64,000 bases of DNA, from the NCBI GenBank assembly GCA_922989275.2, contig OV277874.1, positions 23,300,154 through 23,364,153 on the forward strand. The letters run 5' to 3'. Of the stretch, positions 42,163-52,868 are shown one piece after another; the stretch's first letter is position 1, and the number at the start of each line of letters is the position of its first letter. The notes under the pieces were generated by a model. The model saw only the letters and a list, made by a program, of their open reading frames with translations. It had not been told where the DNA came from and did not search any database. The position numbers and the translations under genes were made by a program. The stretch is from Gari tellinella. Lineage: Eukaryota > Mollusca > Bivalvia > Cardiida > Psammobiidae.

Positions 42163-42382
42163 CAGTGGAGGGAACGTTATTCTTTCCCAATAAACGCGTT
42201 TACGCTAAAACTGTTATTTAAAATGCAAACAGTTTGGAGCCAGATCAGACGCCAAACTGTTTGCCACTCAGCTTAATATCAATTGTTAGAATTGTCAAAA
42301 AATCGTTATTTTCTACATTTTAGTGTTTTGCGTTTGCGTTTCGTTTGCGCTTAAACGGGAAAGAAAATCGTTTTCTCCACTG
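42163..42382 (-). mobile_element. MITE-A with half cassette
   Basis: CAAACAGTTTGGAGCCAGATC AGACGCC joins directly to AAACTGTTTGCC, losing the inner right stem. Tips intact. Confidence 0.8.
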
Positions 42383-42454
42383 TATACATGTATATGTTTG
42401 GCAAAGTGATTGCAGTCTGGTCATAAATGTACGGACGGATATTTGGCGTCTTAG

Positions 42455-42514
42455 CCGACTTGAAACAGTTTGATAAAGGGCGTTTATTGGAAATGAATAA
42501 TGTTTTCTCCACTG
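42455..42514 (+). mobile_element. MITE-A right-end scrap
   Basis: GGGCGTTTATTGG and tip TTTTCTCCACTG. Confidence 0.6.
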
Positions 42515-42538
42515 TATTCAAAATACCGGATACATGTA

Positions 42539-42784
42539 CAGTGGAGAATCTGTTATTCTTTCCCAATAAACTCGTTTACGCTAAAACTATTATTTGAAGT
42601 GCAAACAGTTTGGAGCCAGATCAGACGCCGGGAAACCCGGCGTCTGATCAGGCCCCAAACTGTTTGCCACCAAGATAAACAAGAATTATCAGAATTGTCC
42701 AAAAGTTGTTCTTTTCTACGTTTTAGTGCTTTGCGTTTGCGTACGTTTGCGTTTAAACGGGAAAGAATAACAGATTATCCACTG
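42539..42784 (-). mobile_element. MITE-A, full length
   Basis: Near-consensus tips and arms; cassette GACGCCGGGAAACCCGGCG. Confidence 0.89.
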
Positions 42785-42809
42785 TACATGTACATATTGG
42801 CAATATTAT

Positions 42810-42875
42810 GCAAATAGTTTAGATCCAGATCAGACGCCGCGTATCGGGGCTTCTGATCGGAATCTAAACTGTTTG
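42810..42875. repeat. Isolated palindromic cassette
   Basis: CAAATAGTTTAGATCCAGATC ... GATCGGAATCTAAACTGTTTG without recognisable transposon arms. Confidence 0.65.
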
Positions 42876-42924
42876 GACCCATAGCAGGTTCAAAATGTAT
42901 ATGCACCCACATTTCAAAAGTAAG

Positions 42925-43019
42925 AGCAGAATCCGAAGATTTCGGAAAAAATCCATTGTTCCGGAAAAATTAAGATAAATCAGAAGATTTCGGAAAAATC
43001 CGGAGAAATGGCAGCCCTG
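42925..43019 (-). mobile_element. MITE-K fragment (one end)
   Basis: CGGAGAAATGGCAGCCCTG is the inverse of the end at 58795; CCGAAGATTTCGGAAAAA units precede it. Confidence 0.55.
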
Positions 43020-43394
43020 TAGTTGCATGATTTAACACACAGGACGACCCTCTATCTTACTACCGGTTCACCATCCATCTCTGTCGTAGGTTCGGCACTT
43101 CTTTTGGCAAAGTAATTTTCAAAAGTATGATGTATCAGTTTAGTTCAGCGTCCTTTACAAGAAAATGTACCAAAAACACATTTAAAAGGCTATTTTAATG
43201 GTCTACAATGGCTGAGCGATGTGTTTCACTTTTTTTTACAATATTTTATGAAAAGTTTCAAATTGTTACTGCGGGCAAGATGTTATTATTTCCAAATAAA
43301 TGCGTTTACGCTCAATTGTCCACCGTCTGTTTCAGTGGTGAATGAGTTATTTTTGAAAAAGCTTTATCACATAAAACCGACTCTGGGAGTGTTA

Positions 43395-43640
43395 CAGTGG
43401 AGAATCTGTTATTATTTCCCGTTTAAACGCAAACGTACGCAAACGCAAAGCACTAAAACGTAGAAAAGAACAACTTTTGGACAATTCTGATAATTCTTGT
43501 TTATCTTGGTGGCAAACAGTTTGGAGCCTGATCAGACGCCGGGTTACCCGGCGTCTGATCTGGCTCCAAACTGTTTGTATATGGAATATTAGTTTTAGCG
43601 TAAACGCGTTTATTGGGAAAGAATAACAGATTCTCCACTG
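43395..43640 (+). mobile_element. MITE-A, full length, near consensus
   Basis: All parts intact. A decayed A scrap (AATAAATGCGTTTACGCTC) lies upstream at 43270-43313. Confidence 0.9.
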
Positions 43641-43858
43641 TATAAAGCCATTCAATAAACTATATAGTGAAATATCAATATTTGGGCTCCGGTCCTACCT
43701 GTTCGTCCACGAGCGCTGCATGGCGCTGGGCGCCAAATGACGTCATTTGCCATGGTGTTACTGTAAACAACGTCAAGTTTTGGCGGAAAATACATATGGC
43801 GGAGAGACAAAAAACTACGGATTCAGTTCACTTAAAAGGGTTTTAAAATGTTTATGTG

Positions 43859-44024
43859 ATAAATAGGATCTAACATTCGTGCTCATTATTTATCATTCTT
43901 AATAAACTCGTTGACTAAAACAAATACATGTATAACGCTCGCCAAGGCTCGCGTCATATTGTTTTAGTCAACTCGTTTATTAAAAATGATAATTAATGAG
44001 CACTCATTTAAGATCCTCTATTTC
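43859..44024. mobile_element. Foldback element, ~65-bp arms
   Basis: GTGCTCATTATTTATCATTC and GTTGACTAAAACAA pair with their inverses; loop CGCTCGCCAAGGCTCGCG. Ends like 10563-10733. Confidence 0.75.
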
Positions 44025-44194
44025 AAGAGTAAAATTGATTCTCACTTTACACTCATTTGACGTTTATCCTTATATTGTAATTCTGCAAATGTCAACTTAG
44101 CCGTTTCATGGTCAGATTTGTCGTACTCGGCATAAGTGCCTAATGGAAACTCTATTAACACACATGCCAAAAATTGCATTGTTTTGGATTCAAC

Positions 44195-44442
44195 ATAACC
44201 CTTTCCTTAGCAAATATATCATGAGGTTTTTACCCCTTCACCGCCATATTGTCGTCTGCTTTAATATTGTTGTCAGCAATATCGTTTTCAAAGTTAGATA
44301 TAAGGCGATATAACTGACGTAATTTTAGAACAAGTTGAAAAAAGTTTTTATCCTGATCAGACGCCGCGTCACGCGGTGTCTAAACACGATCAAAACTGTT
44401 TGCAAATGCGCTTTACGACGTCATTGGGAGTGAAAGCGTTAA
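44195..44442 (+). mobile_element. MITE-C copy
   Basis: ATAACCCTTTCCTTAGC ... GTGAAAGCGTTAA; cassette right stem mutated (GTGTCTAAACACG). Followed by ACGCAAACGAAACG, an A-arm scrap at the TTAA. Confidence 0.75.
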
Positions 44443-44471
44443 ACGCAAACGAAACGTTCTTAAAGCTGATA

Positions 44472-44717
44472 CAGTGGAGAATCTGTTATTCTTTCCCGTT
44501 TAAACGCAAACGTACGCAAACGCAAAGCACTAAAACGTAGAAAAATTCAACTTTTGGACAATTCTGATCATTCATGTTTATCTTGGTGGCAAACAGTTTG
44601 GAGCCTGATCAGACGCCGGGTTACCCGGCGTCTGATCTGGCTCTAAACTGTTTGCACTGCAAATAATAGTTTTAGCGTAAACGCGTTTATTGGGAAAGAA
44701 TAACAGATTCTCCACTG
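44472..44717 (+). mobile_element. MITE-A, full length, near consensus
   Basis: All parts intact. Confidence 0.9.
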
Positions 44718-44819
44718 TAATTTGTACAAAAGTTAGTGAACATGCAATTACAGTACATGTACCACTCGGATTGTCATTTAACATTTTTTTTGTAGAACGA
44801 CACCTACATCGTTTCTACC

Positions 44820-44922
44820 AAATCTGTCCCTGTAGTTAATGGAACTGTTACTCATTAGAGTCTAGAAGGATGTCGACATTTTGCCTTTTACGAGCTAATG
44901 CTGGTCCATTAGTGTCACGTGG
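44820..44922 (+). repeat. Dispersed repeat (GTCGACA / CATTAGTG unit), copy 2
   Basis: GTTACTCATTAGAG, ATGTCGACATTTTGCC, TTTTACGAGCTAATGC, CCATTAGTGTCACG: inverse of 35403-35515. Confidence 0.55.
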
Positions 44923-44989
44923 CCGTGGAATATATAGGCTTGTTCTACAGTCATCTGTCGCTTGTACAGTGGTAAATACGATATTCCTA

Positions 44990-45200
44990 CCCATTTACGC
45001 GTTAATCTATGCGTACATGTAAGAAACGCATAGTCAACGGTTAACGAACGGTTAACGCCTAACGATTTTAACGCGTTTAAACGCGTTAATAAACGATTAT
45101 ACCAATGCAGTCTCGACTAAGAGGTCCGTCGGCTAAGTGATGACCCTTTCATCCGGGCTCTTTTAAACGCGTTAAGAAACGCCGTATCTTAAACGAAACC
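44990..45200. repeat. AACG-rich low-complexity tract
   Basis: Repeated GTTAACG / AACGCGTTTAAACGCG / TAACGATTT motifs, mostly self-complementary. Possibly an expanded A-arm (GTAAACGCGTTT). Confidence 0.5.
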
Positions 45201-45253
45201 GATATATTATTAAAGACAGGTTTAAAAACAGATTGAAGGTACATGTACATATA

Positions 45254-45590
45254 CTTTGGAGAAGTGGTCATTCCTTCCAATAAACGCGACTACGCTAAAA
45301 TTATTATTTCTATCACAAACTGTTTGGATCAAGACCAGATGCCGGATAACCCGATGTGTGATCAGCCTCTAAACGGTTTGCCCCATCCCACACACTCCAG
45401 ATTAAAATATATCGGGAGAAAATTAATGTTGAAAAACGTGTTATTTTCTACATGTACAGTAACATGTACCTTGAGTTTGCCTTTCGATTGCGCCGGGTAA
45501 CCCGAAATTTTGTTATTTCCTCCATTTTATTGCAATGCGTTAGCCTTTCGTTTGTGTTTAAAAGGGAAATAATAACGTTTACCATACTGC
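45254..45590 (-). mobile_element. MITE-A, old, expanded
   Basis: CTTTGGAGAAGTGG tip, cassette (GATGCCGGATAACCCGATG), a duplicated long arm and a decayed right tip. Confidence 0.6.
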
Positions 45591-45765
45591 TAGCAGGTTA
45601 AAGGTTCAATAACATGGTGTAATTACATTTGGTATTTGTATTCAGGAGCTCAATACTCATGTAGCTGGGCCTTCCTGTACTCACTAATGAAGCGTTGAAA
45701 TCAAAATCATGTATTCAAAATGCCCGAACGTACTGCACGCTAACACGAAACCTGCCTTTAAAATG

Positions 45766-45950
45766 GCGATGACATTTTTTATTCCCCAATAAACTTGTTT
45801 CCGCTAAATCTATATATAACCCGGCGTCTGATCAGGCTCCAAACTGTTTGCCACTAAGATTTAAATTAAACCTAGCGAAATGTCACACTTTTGTATTTTT
45901 TTAATTTTACATTGCATTGCGTTTGCGTTTCGTTTGCGTTTTAATAGTAC
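45766..45950 (-). mobile_element. MITE-A, old, partial
   Basis: CCCCAATAAACTTGTTTCCGC, right half of cassette, GCGTTTGCGTTTCGTTTGCG. Confidence 0.62.
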
Positions 45951-45991
45951 CGTAGTATGAAACTCATTATTTCTCTACATACACGATTGTC

Positions 45992-46227
45992 CTTCACCCT
46001 TTCGCTCTCAATGACGCTTAAAAGCGCGTATGCAAACAGTTTGGATACTGATCAGACGCCGCGTTACGCGGCGTCTAATCAGGATCCATACTGTTTTACG
46101 CTCATTTTGAAATTTCTTAAGTCACATTGCCTTAGTTTTTTACTTTGAAGCGACATTGCAGACAACAAAATTGAAGCTGACCACAGTGAAAAAAATCTCA
46201 CGAAACATTTGATCATGAAAGGGTGAA
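45992..46227 (-). mobile_element. MITE-C copy
   Basis: TTCACCCTTTCGCTCTCAATG ... GAAAGGGTGAA; perfect GATCAGACGCCGCG core. Confidence 0.8.
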
Positions 46228-46372
46228 CATACTCTCATTGTAAACAGTTTGGTACCTGATCATCCGCTTGTAATAATTAACCGACAATATCCCGATCTTA
46301 TGAATCATAAGGGAGGGAAAAGTGAGTTAGGGAACACACTTGACTCAAAACTATCGATACAAATTAACCAGT

Positions 46373-46437
46373 ATCAAACAGTTTGGATCCTAATCAGACG
46401 CTGCGTTACGCGGCGTCTGATCATGATCCGAACTGAT
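46373..46437. repeat. Isolated C-type cassette
   Basis: CAAACAGTTTGGATCCTAATC ... GATCATGATCCGAACTG; arms not recognisable. Confidence 0.65.
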
Positions 46438-46595
46438 TCATAAATCGGCCACAGTTGCCCATGGTGGTATAATGATTAAACAGATTAGATATTATCAGAG
46501 TAGGGATTAAATGTCATGCATTAAACATTAGGGAATGGACACAGATCGAGTGATAACATTGAATACAAATTTAACATACAGTAAACTGTGTTATA

Positions 46596-46787
46596 CTGTA
46601 GAACCTCTCTAATACATGTACGACCACTAAATATCATGTATTTAAGGCAGGTGACTGCTTAAAGCAAGGTAACATTGAAAAAGAAAGCTCCTTCAGGAGC
46701 TTTCTGTTTCACTGTTACCTTGCTTTCAGCTGTCACCTGTCTTCAATTAGCCTTCATTTTAGCGGTCGTAATAGAGAGGTTCTACTG
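46596..46787. mobile_element. MITE-G (tip CTGTAGAACCTCTCTAATAC), E-type hairpin inside
   Basis: TA-CTGTAGAACCTCTC and GAGAGGTTCTACTG-TA form inverted ends. The middle is AGGTGACTGCTTAAAGCAAGG with a perfect GAAAGCTCCTTCAGGAGC hairpin, clearly related to the MITE-E core although the ends are TA type. Confidence 0.75.
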
Positions 46788-46876
46788 TATTTATTCCTTA
46801 TATTTACCAAGCGTTAGTCGAATATTCTCATACAGGAGGGAACACAGTCACGTGTTAACTTTGAAATACGGGTATA

Positions 46877-47199
46877 CAGTCCTGAACCTTATTAAATTAA
46901 ATTGAAAATCGCAAGCGAATTGCCATCGAATTGCCATCGAATCGGGCACTTCAAAAAACAAATCCTACGCTTGAATACGTTTACGCGAATTTTCCGAAGC
47001 GGTTGTGACAAAAATGGAATCCAAAACATTAACGGAGGCATATTTGCGAACATTTGTGAGATACACCATTCAAGAAAACATACCCGAGGGTAAAGTTACT
47101 GTTGTGAATCGCAAGCGAATTGCCATCGAATCGCAAGCGAATTGCCATCGAATTGCAAGCGAATCGCAAAAATTGTTAATTTAATAAGGTTCAGTACTG
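46877..47199. mobile_element. MITE-I (tip CAGTMCTGAACCTTATTAAA)
   Basis: Inverted ends CAGTCCTGAACCTTATTAAA / TTAATAAGGTTCAGTACTG with TA flanks. GCAAGCGAATTGCCATCGAA is repeated near both ends. CAGT tip and TA fit Tc1/mariner type. The 63-codon frame inside has no domain. Confidence 0.75.
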
Positions 47200-47278
47200 T
47201 ACATGTATATTTGATTTCATCGAGCTCGAATGTTCGAAATGAAAACGGAAGAAATACGGATCAGTTTGAGTGAGCTTA

Positions 47279-47512
47279 TTTCCCCATAGCCTATTTCAAG
47301 TTTTGATTACATGTGACCCCTTACATCAGGCTGAAAGTAAAGCAGAATGTGACTTAATGCGCTTTCTGCTTTACTTTCAGCCTGTGTTAAGATACAATCT
47401 GCTCAGATATAGCAATCATTTATCTTGACACATGTAGATATTCATACATGTATACCTGTACCAATTGGGGCATTTTTTCTCGGTGAAGGAATAAGTAAAA
47501 TGCGTAAATAAT
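47279..47512 (+). mobile_element. MITE-E copy
   Basis: CCCCATAGCCTATTTCAAG, hairpin AAAGTAAAGCAGAATGTGAC / GCTTTCTGCTTTACTTTC; 3' end decayed. Confidence 0.72.
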
Positions 47513-47766
47513 GAGTATAGTATGTTGTACAATGAGATGTAATTGGTTAGGCTAGTTAGAGATGTTGCAGCGCGACTGTATCCATGTTTTTCATGCATTC
47601 AAGAGGGACCGTGTCATTATTTCGCATTGATCCCTTTCTATTACTGAAACTATTGGCGGAGATACTACTCGTTTACTATTTACATGTAATTAGAATAAAA
47701 AGCATACGTAAATGTAATGAAATAAACATGTAGAAAATGACAACTCTTTGCCATTGTTTACATGTA

Positions 47767-47999
47767 CGATGAAGAAGACGTTATTCTTTCCCGTTTTAAA
47801 CTTAATCGAAACGAAAACGCATCCTATTACAACGTAGAACTTGCCAATTGTTCTATAATTCCGACTAGTCATGTTGATCTGAGTGGCAAACGGTTTTGAG
47901 CCTGATCAGACGCTGGGTTACTCGGCGTTTGATTTAGCTTCAAAAGATTTGCTACAGAAATAAGTGTTTTAGAGTAAACGCGTTTATTGGGAAACATCT
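47767..47999 (+). mobile_element. MITE-A, right tip lost
   Basis: CGATGAAGAAGACG tip, diverged arms, cassette GACGCTGGGTTACTCGGCG, then GGGAAACATC. Confidence 0.72.
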
Positions 48000-48163
48000 C
48001 TGGTACAGTGGAGAAAACGTTATTCTTTCCCAATAAACGCGTTTACGCTAAATCTATTATTTCCAATGCAAACAGTTTGGAGCCAGATCAGACGCCGGGT
48101 GATGCGGCGTCTGATCAGGCTCCAAATTGTTTGCGATTCCGGTTAAAATCAACATTCAGAAGT

Positions 48164-49111
48164 AGATCCAGTAGATATAAAACATGAAAATGCTGAAATT
48201 GTACCATCACCATTGAACGATATCTTAACTTGCCAAAAGCCATCAACATTTATATATGCATACTAAATAAGTCAAACAATACCTGAAATAAAACAAAAAC
48301 AAAAATGGGAAGAAAGTCTTGGAAAAAATAATATCACATGGAACAGAACATATAAATTAGCCATTGATATAACAATAGACAACACACTCAGAAACTTCAA
48401 TTATAAATTTTTGATGAGAATAGTTAAAACAAATAAAGAACTTTTTAAATACAACATAGTAAATTCTATTTCGTGTGATTTCTGTTGCCAAAGCACAGAG
48501 AACATTTACCATCTTTTCTGGGAATGTAGATACTCACAAGAGATCTGGTCAAACATACTGAATATGTTCAAAGCAAATAATCTAACTATAAACTTAAATT
48601 TTGAAACAATTTCATTAGGGCTACCAGAACAAAAAATATACAAAAGACCTGTAAATTATTCCATCTTACTGGCAAAATATTACATCTTTCGATGCAAATG
48701 TTTAAAAGAAAGACCAAACTTCAAACTCTTTAAAAAATACATGCAGGACAAAGTTCATACAGAGAGACATATTGCCCAACGAAAATACAAACTTGCCCTG
48801 CATCGTGCAAAATGGGATGGATTTTTACTGTAGATTAAAAAACAATAGCTGTTTTCTTCACCTCTCCATATATTTTTCTTTCTCTTTAACTGTTTCTTTT
48901 TTTTTAGTCTTCCTCTTTTTCTTCTCTTTCATTGTTATCTAATTGTTTTTTCTTCAACTATTCCAAGACTTATGTTATATTGAATAGCACATTTACTTAA
49001 GCTTAGATGTCTATGGTATATTATCTTCAAGATATGTTTATGTAAGAATACTACACAAAGTATGTGTTTGTGCTGTACAATGCAATATGAGAAATAAAAT
49101 GATAAAAAAAA
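48164..49111 (+). mobile_element. 5'-truncated non-LTR retrotransposon (948 bp)
   Basis: Flanked by a 13-bp target duplication AACATTCAGAAGT (48151-48163 and 49112-49124). Contains the polyprotein end, a pyrimidine-rich 3' UTR, AATAAAATG and a short A tail at 49103-49111. Classic truncated target-primed insertion. Confidence 0.92.
48165..48833 (+). pseudogene. Reverse transcriptase polyprotein, C-terminal fragment
   Basis: The frame is open from the insertion edge to TAG at 48831-48833 except for one internal TAA (48264-48266), and has no start of its own, so the copy is dead. The segment WEESLGKNNITWNRTYKLA is typical of the stretch after the RT domain. It is followed by a zinc-knuckle-like C-x2-C-x8-H-x4-C motif (CDFC ... 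YHLFWEC) with a conserved tryptophan after it (EIWSNI), as in the zf-RVT region of Tx1/L1- or CR1-like elements. Endonuclease and RT cores are missing by 5' truncation. Confidence 0.85.
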
Positions 49112-49303
49112 AACATTCAGAAGTTTTAAAAAGTTGTCATTTTCTGTATTTTACTTAAATGCGTTTGCGTTTCGTAAATGCGTTTAAACGGGAAAGAATA
49201 ACGTTTTCTCAACTGCACGATCACTAAAATGTAGGCGGATTGATTGCCACTGTATCTTGATATAACTTATTGAACCCGAGTGGAATACATCATGTAACTC
49301 GTA

Positions 49304-49505
49304 CAGTGGAGAATACGTTATTCTTTCCCGTTTAAAGGCAAACGAAACGCAAACGCAAAACATTAAAAGGTAGAAAAGTATAACTTTTGGACAGTTCTTA
49401 TTATTCATGTTTATCTTGGTGGCAAACAGTTTGGAGCCTGATCAGACGCCGGGCTAGTTTTAGCGTAAACGCGTTTATTAGGAAAGAATAACGTTTTCTC
49501 CACTG
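49304..49505 (+). mobile_element. MITE-A, right cassette arm deleted
   Basis: GATCAGACGCCGGG joins CTAGTTTTAGCG; tips intact. Confidence 0.82.
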
Positions 49506-49665
49506 TAACGGAAAATGTCCACTTCGCTAATGAGTAGCATTTGCAATTAAATCCTTGACAATCTTCGTATAAACACCGTAGTAAATTATTATTCCAGGAA
49601 GCTAAATGTATGATTCGTGTTGTAATTGCATGTTTATAGGCTTCGCTGACCTTTGGTTGAAAATA

Positions 49666-50270
49666 CAGTGTTTCATCCCTAAAACGACCCTCCGTGCAAC
49701 GATTTCCTCTTTACCACGACTCTTGCCGCTGTTCCCAAAACAAGACAATTATGTCACTGCTTGCACTGCTACAGTGGAGAATCTGTTATTATTTCCCGTT
49801 TAAACGCAAACGTACGCAAACGCAAAGCACTAAAACGTAGAAAAAAACAACTTTTGGACAATTCTGATAATTCATGTTTATCTTGGTGGCAAACAGTTTG
49901 GAGCCTGATCAGACGCCGGGTTACCCGGCGTCTGATCTGGCTCCAAACTGTTTGTATATGGAATATTAGTTTTAGCGTAAACGCGTTTATTGGGAAAGAA
50001 TAACAGATTCTCCACTGTACAATATCGTCTGCTTAAAATTACCGTCTGCTTTTTTTCTTAAAGCTACGCATTGGATATTTTGCCAGAAGAAACATAAATA
50101 CGAGTGACAAACAGTTTTAACCTAGATCAGCATTACGCGGTCTGCGCCTGGGTTCAAGCTGTTTGCAAATAAGATTCAAGTTTTTAGTTTCCCTGCCTTT
50201 AACAACACCCTCCGAACAACACACGTAACCTTTGTCTCCAAATGCGCGTTGTTGTAAGGAGTTAGCACTG
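49666..50270 (-). mobile_element. MITE-B interrupted by MITE-A
   Basis: CAGTGTTTCATCCCTAAAACG, CTTGCCGCTGTTCCC, insert, ATCGTCTGCTTAAAATTACC, decayed cassette, GTTGTTGTAAGGAGTTAGCACTG. Confidence 0.78.
49772..50017 (+). mobile_element. MITE-A nested in MITE-B
   Basis: Full copy inserted by the CTGCTA / ATATCGTCTGC junction, close to the site used at 21194. Confidence 0.9.
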
Positions 50271-50444
50271 TAAAACTGATTGTTAATGTTGACATTGATA
50301 AAAACACCAGTGGACGTCCAAACTGTTCAAGTGGTGTGAAAAAGAAAGGAAATAACATTCTCTAAATATTGAAAATGTGGTTTGGATTCGATATTTTGAC
50401 AACCGTGTCGTTATTTCATCAGTCATAAACGTTCATGTACATCA

Positions 50445-50666
50445 TTAACCCTTTCCTCCCTGAAACCTTAAATGGACAATTCTAGTTTTCAATAAAGTAC
50501 AGTCCATTTTTTAGCTTTTTAGGGTTGTTTTTACAATATAAGTCAAAATGACAAACAGTGAAGACCCTGATCAGGGTATATACTGTTGCATAGGACAAAT
50601 GTACTCCTTATAGGTACACTGTTTGCAATTGACGCATATATGCTTGATTAGGGTTCAAAGTGTTAA
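50445..50666 (+). mobile_element. MITE-D copy with shortened cassette
   Basis: TTAACCCTTTCCTCCCTG ... TCAAAGTGTTAA; palindrome collapsed to GTGAAGACCCTGATCAGGG. Confidence 0.78.
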
Positions 50667-50935
50667 CTTTGACTTTGAACCAGTAGTGCATGGCAATATA
50701 TTTCTATAAAGGTTCTGTTATAAGTACGACTTTCATATTCATGTATAAAAGATTATGTAATACACAACGATTGAAAAGTGTCCACTTTTAATGCGTTCAG
50801 TTACTGTTTCTTTTGATGTAGTATAAGGTGTTCAAGCGCTGCCACCAAAACCAGTTCCTAATTAGATCAGCTTCTTAATGACGCAATGCTGCTTTTACGT
50901 TAGAGGTATTTTACATTAACTATTATCGAGCCATA

Positions 50936-51184
50936 CAGTGGAGAAGACGTTATTCCTTTCCAGTAAACGCGTTTACGTTAAAACTATTATTTCAATTGCA
51001 AACAGTTTGGAGCCAGATCAGACGCCGGGTTACCCGGCGTCTGATCAGGCTTCAAACTGTTTGCCATTCAGATGAACAGGAATCGAAGTCAGATTTGTCG
51101 AAAAGTTGTCATGTTGTACATTTGGTGCATTTCGTTTGTGTTTCATTTGCCTGCAAACGGGAAAGAATAACGTCTATTCCACTG
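50936..51184 (-). mobile_element. MITE-A, full length, diverged
   Basis: TA-CAGTGGAGAAGACG and TTCCACTG-TA; long arm altered (TGTGTTTCATTTGCCTG). Confidence 0.84.
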
Positions 51185-51285
51185 TAGCACTGATTCACAT
51201 TAACTAATATCTCGGTACAGTTCGTCTTTGTAAAACATGTCGTTTCAAAAACAAATTTAATCCAGCTAGCAACAATCAACATTGC

Positions 51286-51350
51286 CAAACAGTTTTGGAT
51301 CCATATCAGGCGCCATTTTCTTCGACGCCTGATCGGGATGCAAACTGTTA
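51286..51350. repeat. Isolated palindromic cassette
   Basis: CAAACAGTTTTGGATCCATATC AGGCGCC ... GACGCCTGATCGGGATGC; no arms recognised. Confidence 0.62.
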
Positions 51351-51382
51351 ACAAATAAAAGTGATGTCATTTTGGGCTATAA

Positions 51383-51634
51383 CAGTGGACAATGCGTCAT
51401 CATTCCCGTTTAAATGCAAACGAAACACAAACGCACGCAATAAAATGTAGATAATAACAACTTTTTGACAGTTCTGACTATTAATATTACATGTTAGTTG
51501 AGTGGCAAACGGTTTGGAGACTGATCAGACACCGGGTTACCCGGTGTCTGATCTGGCTCCAAACTTTTTGCAATGGAAATGATATGTTTTAGCGTAAACG
51601 CGTTTATTGGGAAAGAATAACGTCTTCTCCACTG
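51383..51634 (+). mobile_element. MITE-A, full length, diverged
   Basis: CAGTGGACAATGCG and TTCTCCACTG tips; cassette GACACCGGGTTACCCGGTG shows a compensatory change on both stem sides. Confidence 0.86.
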
Positions 51635-51726
51635 TATAAACGTTAATGGACAGTCCATTAACCAATATTTTGACGAGCATTGCTCCGGATTCAATAGCTA
51701 GCAAATTTGTGCTTCATAGTTCAGTA

Positions 51727-51951
51727 CAGTGGAGAATCTGTTATTCTTTCCCGATAAACGCGTTTTTCATTTACAAACAGTTTGGAGCAAGATCAGACGC
51801 CGGGTAACCCGGCGTCTGATATGGCTCCAAACGGTTTACCACCAATATAAACATGAATTGTCAGAATTATCCAAAAGTTGTACTTTTCTGCGTTTTAGTG
51901 CTTTGCGTTTGCGTACGTTTGCGTTTAAACGGGAAAGAATAACAGATTCTC
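51727..51951 (-). mobile_element. MITE-A, short arm deleted, right tip cut
   Basis: GATAAACGCGTTTTTC joins the cassette; ends ACAGATTCTCC without CACTG. Confidence 0.8.
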
Positions 51952-52222
51952 CAACCCCGTGTCTAATCAGGCTCCAAACTGTTTACCACTGAGATGAAAT
52001 AGATAGAATTTTTGTATTAATTTATTTTCTACATTTTAGTGTTTTGCACTTGCGTGGGAAAGAATTCAGTGAAAAATAAAATATTCTTTCCCAGTTAATA
52101 CAGTTGAGAAAACGTTATTTCTTCATGTTCAAACGCAAACAAAACGCAATCGCATAGCAGGAAAATTGAGAAAATTCCATTTCGACAGTTTTGAAACCCA
52201 ACACCAAACAGTTTGGAGCCGT
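51952..52222. mobile_element. MITE-A fragments, two orientations
   Basis: 51952-52075 is a right half in minus order (CTAATCAGGCTCC to GGGAAAGAATTC). 52101-52222 is a left half in plus order (CAGTTGAGAAAACG to CAAACAGTTTGGAGCC). Confidence 0.6.
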
Positions 52223-52621
52223 TTGTAGAGAGGGTATACTACATTGTGTTTGCTTTTTATTCAGTTATAGGCAGGGAACACCAATTAGACTCTCCTATAT
52301 ATTTCATATGAAATGTTTCATCTACAAGGTTACAAGATACATGTATCAACTTTAACAGCCTAGCCAGGTGCAACTTTATATTTTTCTAACTGATAAATTC
52401 ATGCAGAACTGAACAACGAAGAAATAACGGGGGGGGGGGGGGGTCATGTGTTACATGTACATGTATGTAAGAAGAAATAGCATGGCTGCAATGCCATGGA
52501 TTGTGTTCTGCAACCTTTCGACATGGCACCGGCTAAAACACGGACATGACATTTACGTCTACATAATTACTAAATAAATCCCCTCTAGGATAACAGAAAC
52601 ACAATGTACATGTACCTTGTA
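52223..52621. other. No feature except a G15 run
   Basis: G15 at 52429-52443; otherwise unmatched AT-rich sequence. Confidence 0.5.
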
Positions 52622-52868
52622 AAGTGGAGAAAACGTTATTATTTCCCGTTTGAACGCAAACGAAACGCAAACGCAAATCACTTAAACGTATAAAATGACA
52701 ATGTTTTGATATTTCTGACTATTTATTTTAATCTGAGTGGCAAACAGTTTGGAGCCTGATCAGACGCCGGGTTACCCGGCGTCTGGTCTGGCTCTAAACT
52801 GTTTGCAAGGGAAATAATAGTTTCAGCGTAAACGTGTTTATTGGGAAAGAATAACGTTTTATCCACTG
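52622..52868 (+). mobile_element. MITE-A, full length
   Basis: AAGTGGAGAAAACG and TATCCACTG tips; complete cassette. Confidence 0.86.

Larger units (their letters stand above)
48006..49215 (-). mobile_element. MITE-A split by a LINE
   Basis: Short arm and cassette (48006-48163), LINE, then long arm and tip TTCTCAACTG (49112-49215). Joining the two parts at the 13-bp repeat restores normal A order. Confidence 0.88.

Noticed and set aside
46675..46905. 76-codon frame starting MKKKAPSGAFC
   Set aside because: The start is the MITE-G hairpin and the rest crosses its right end into MITE-I.
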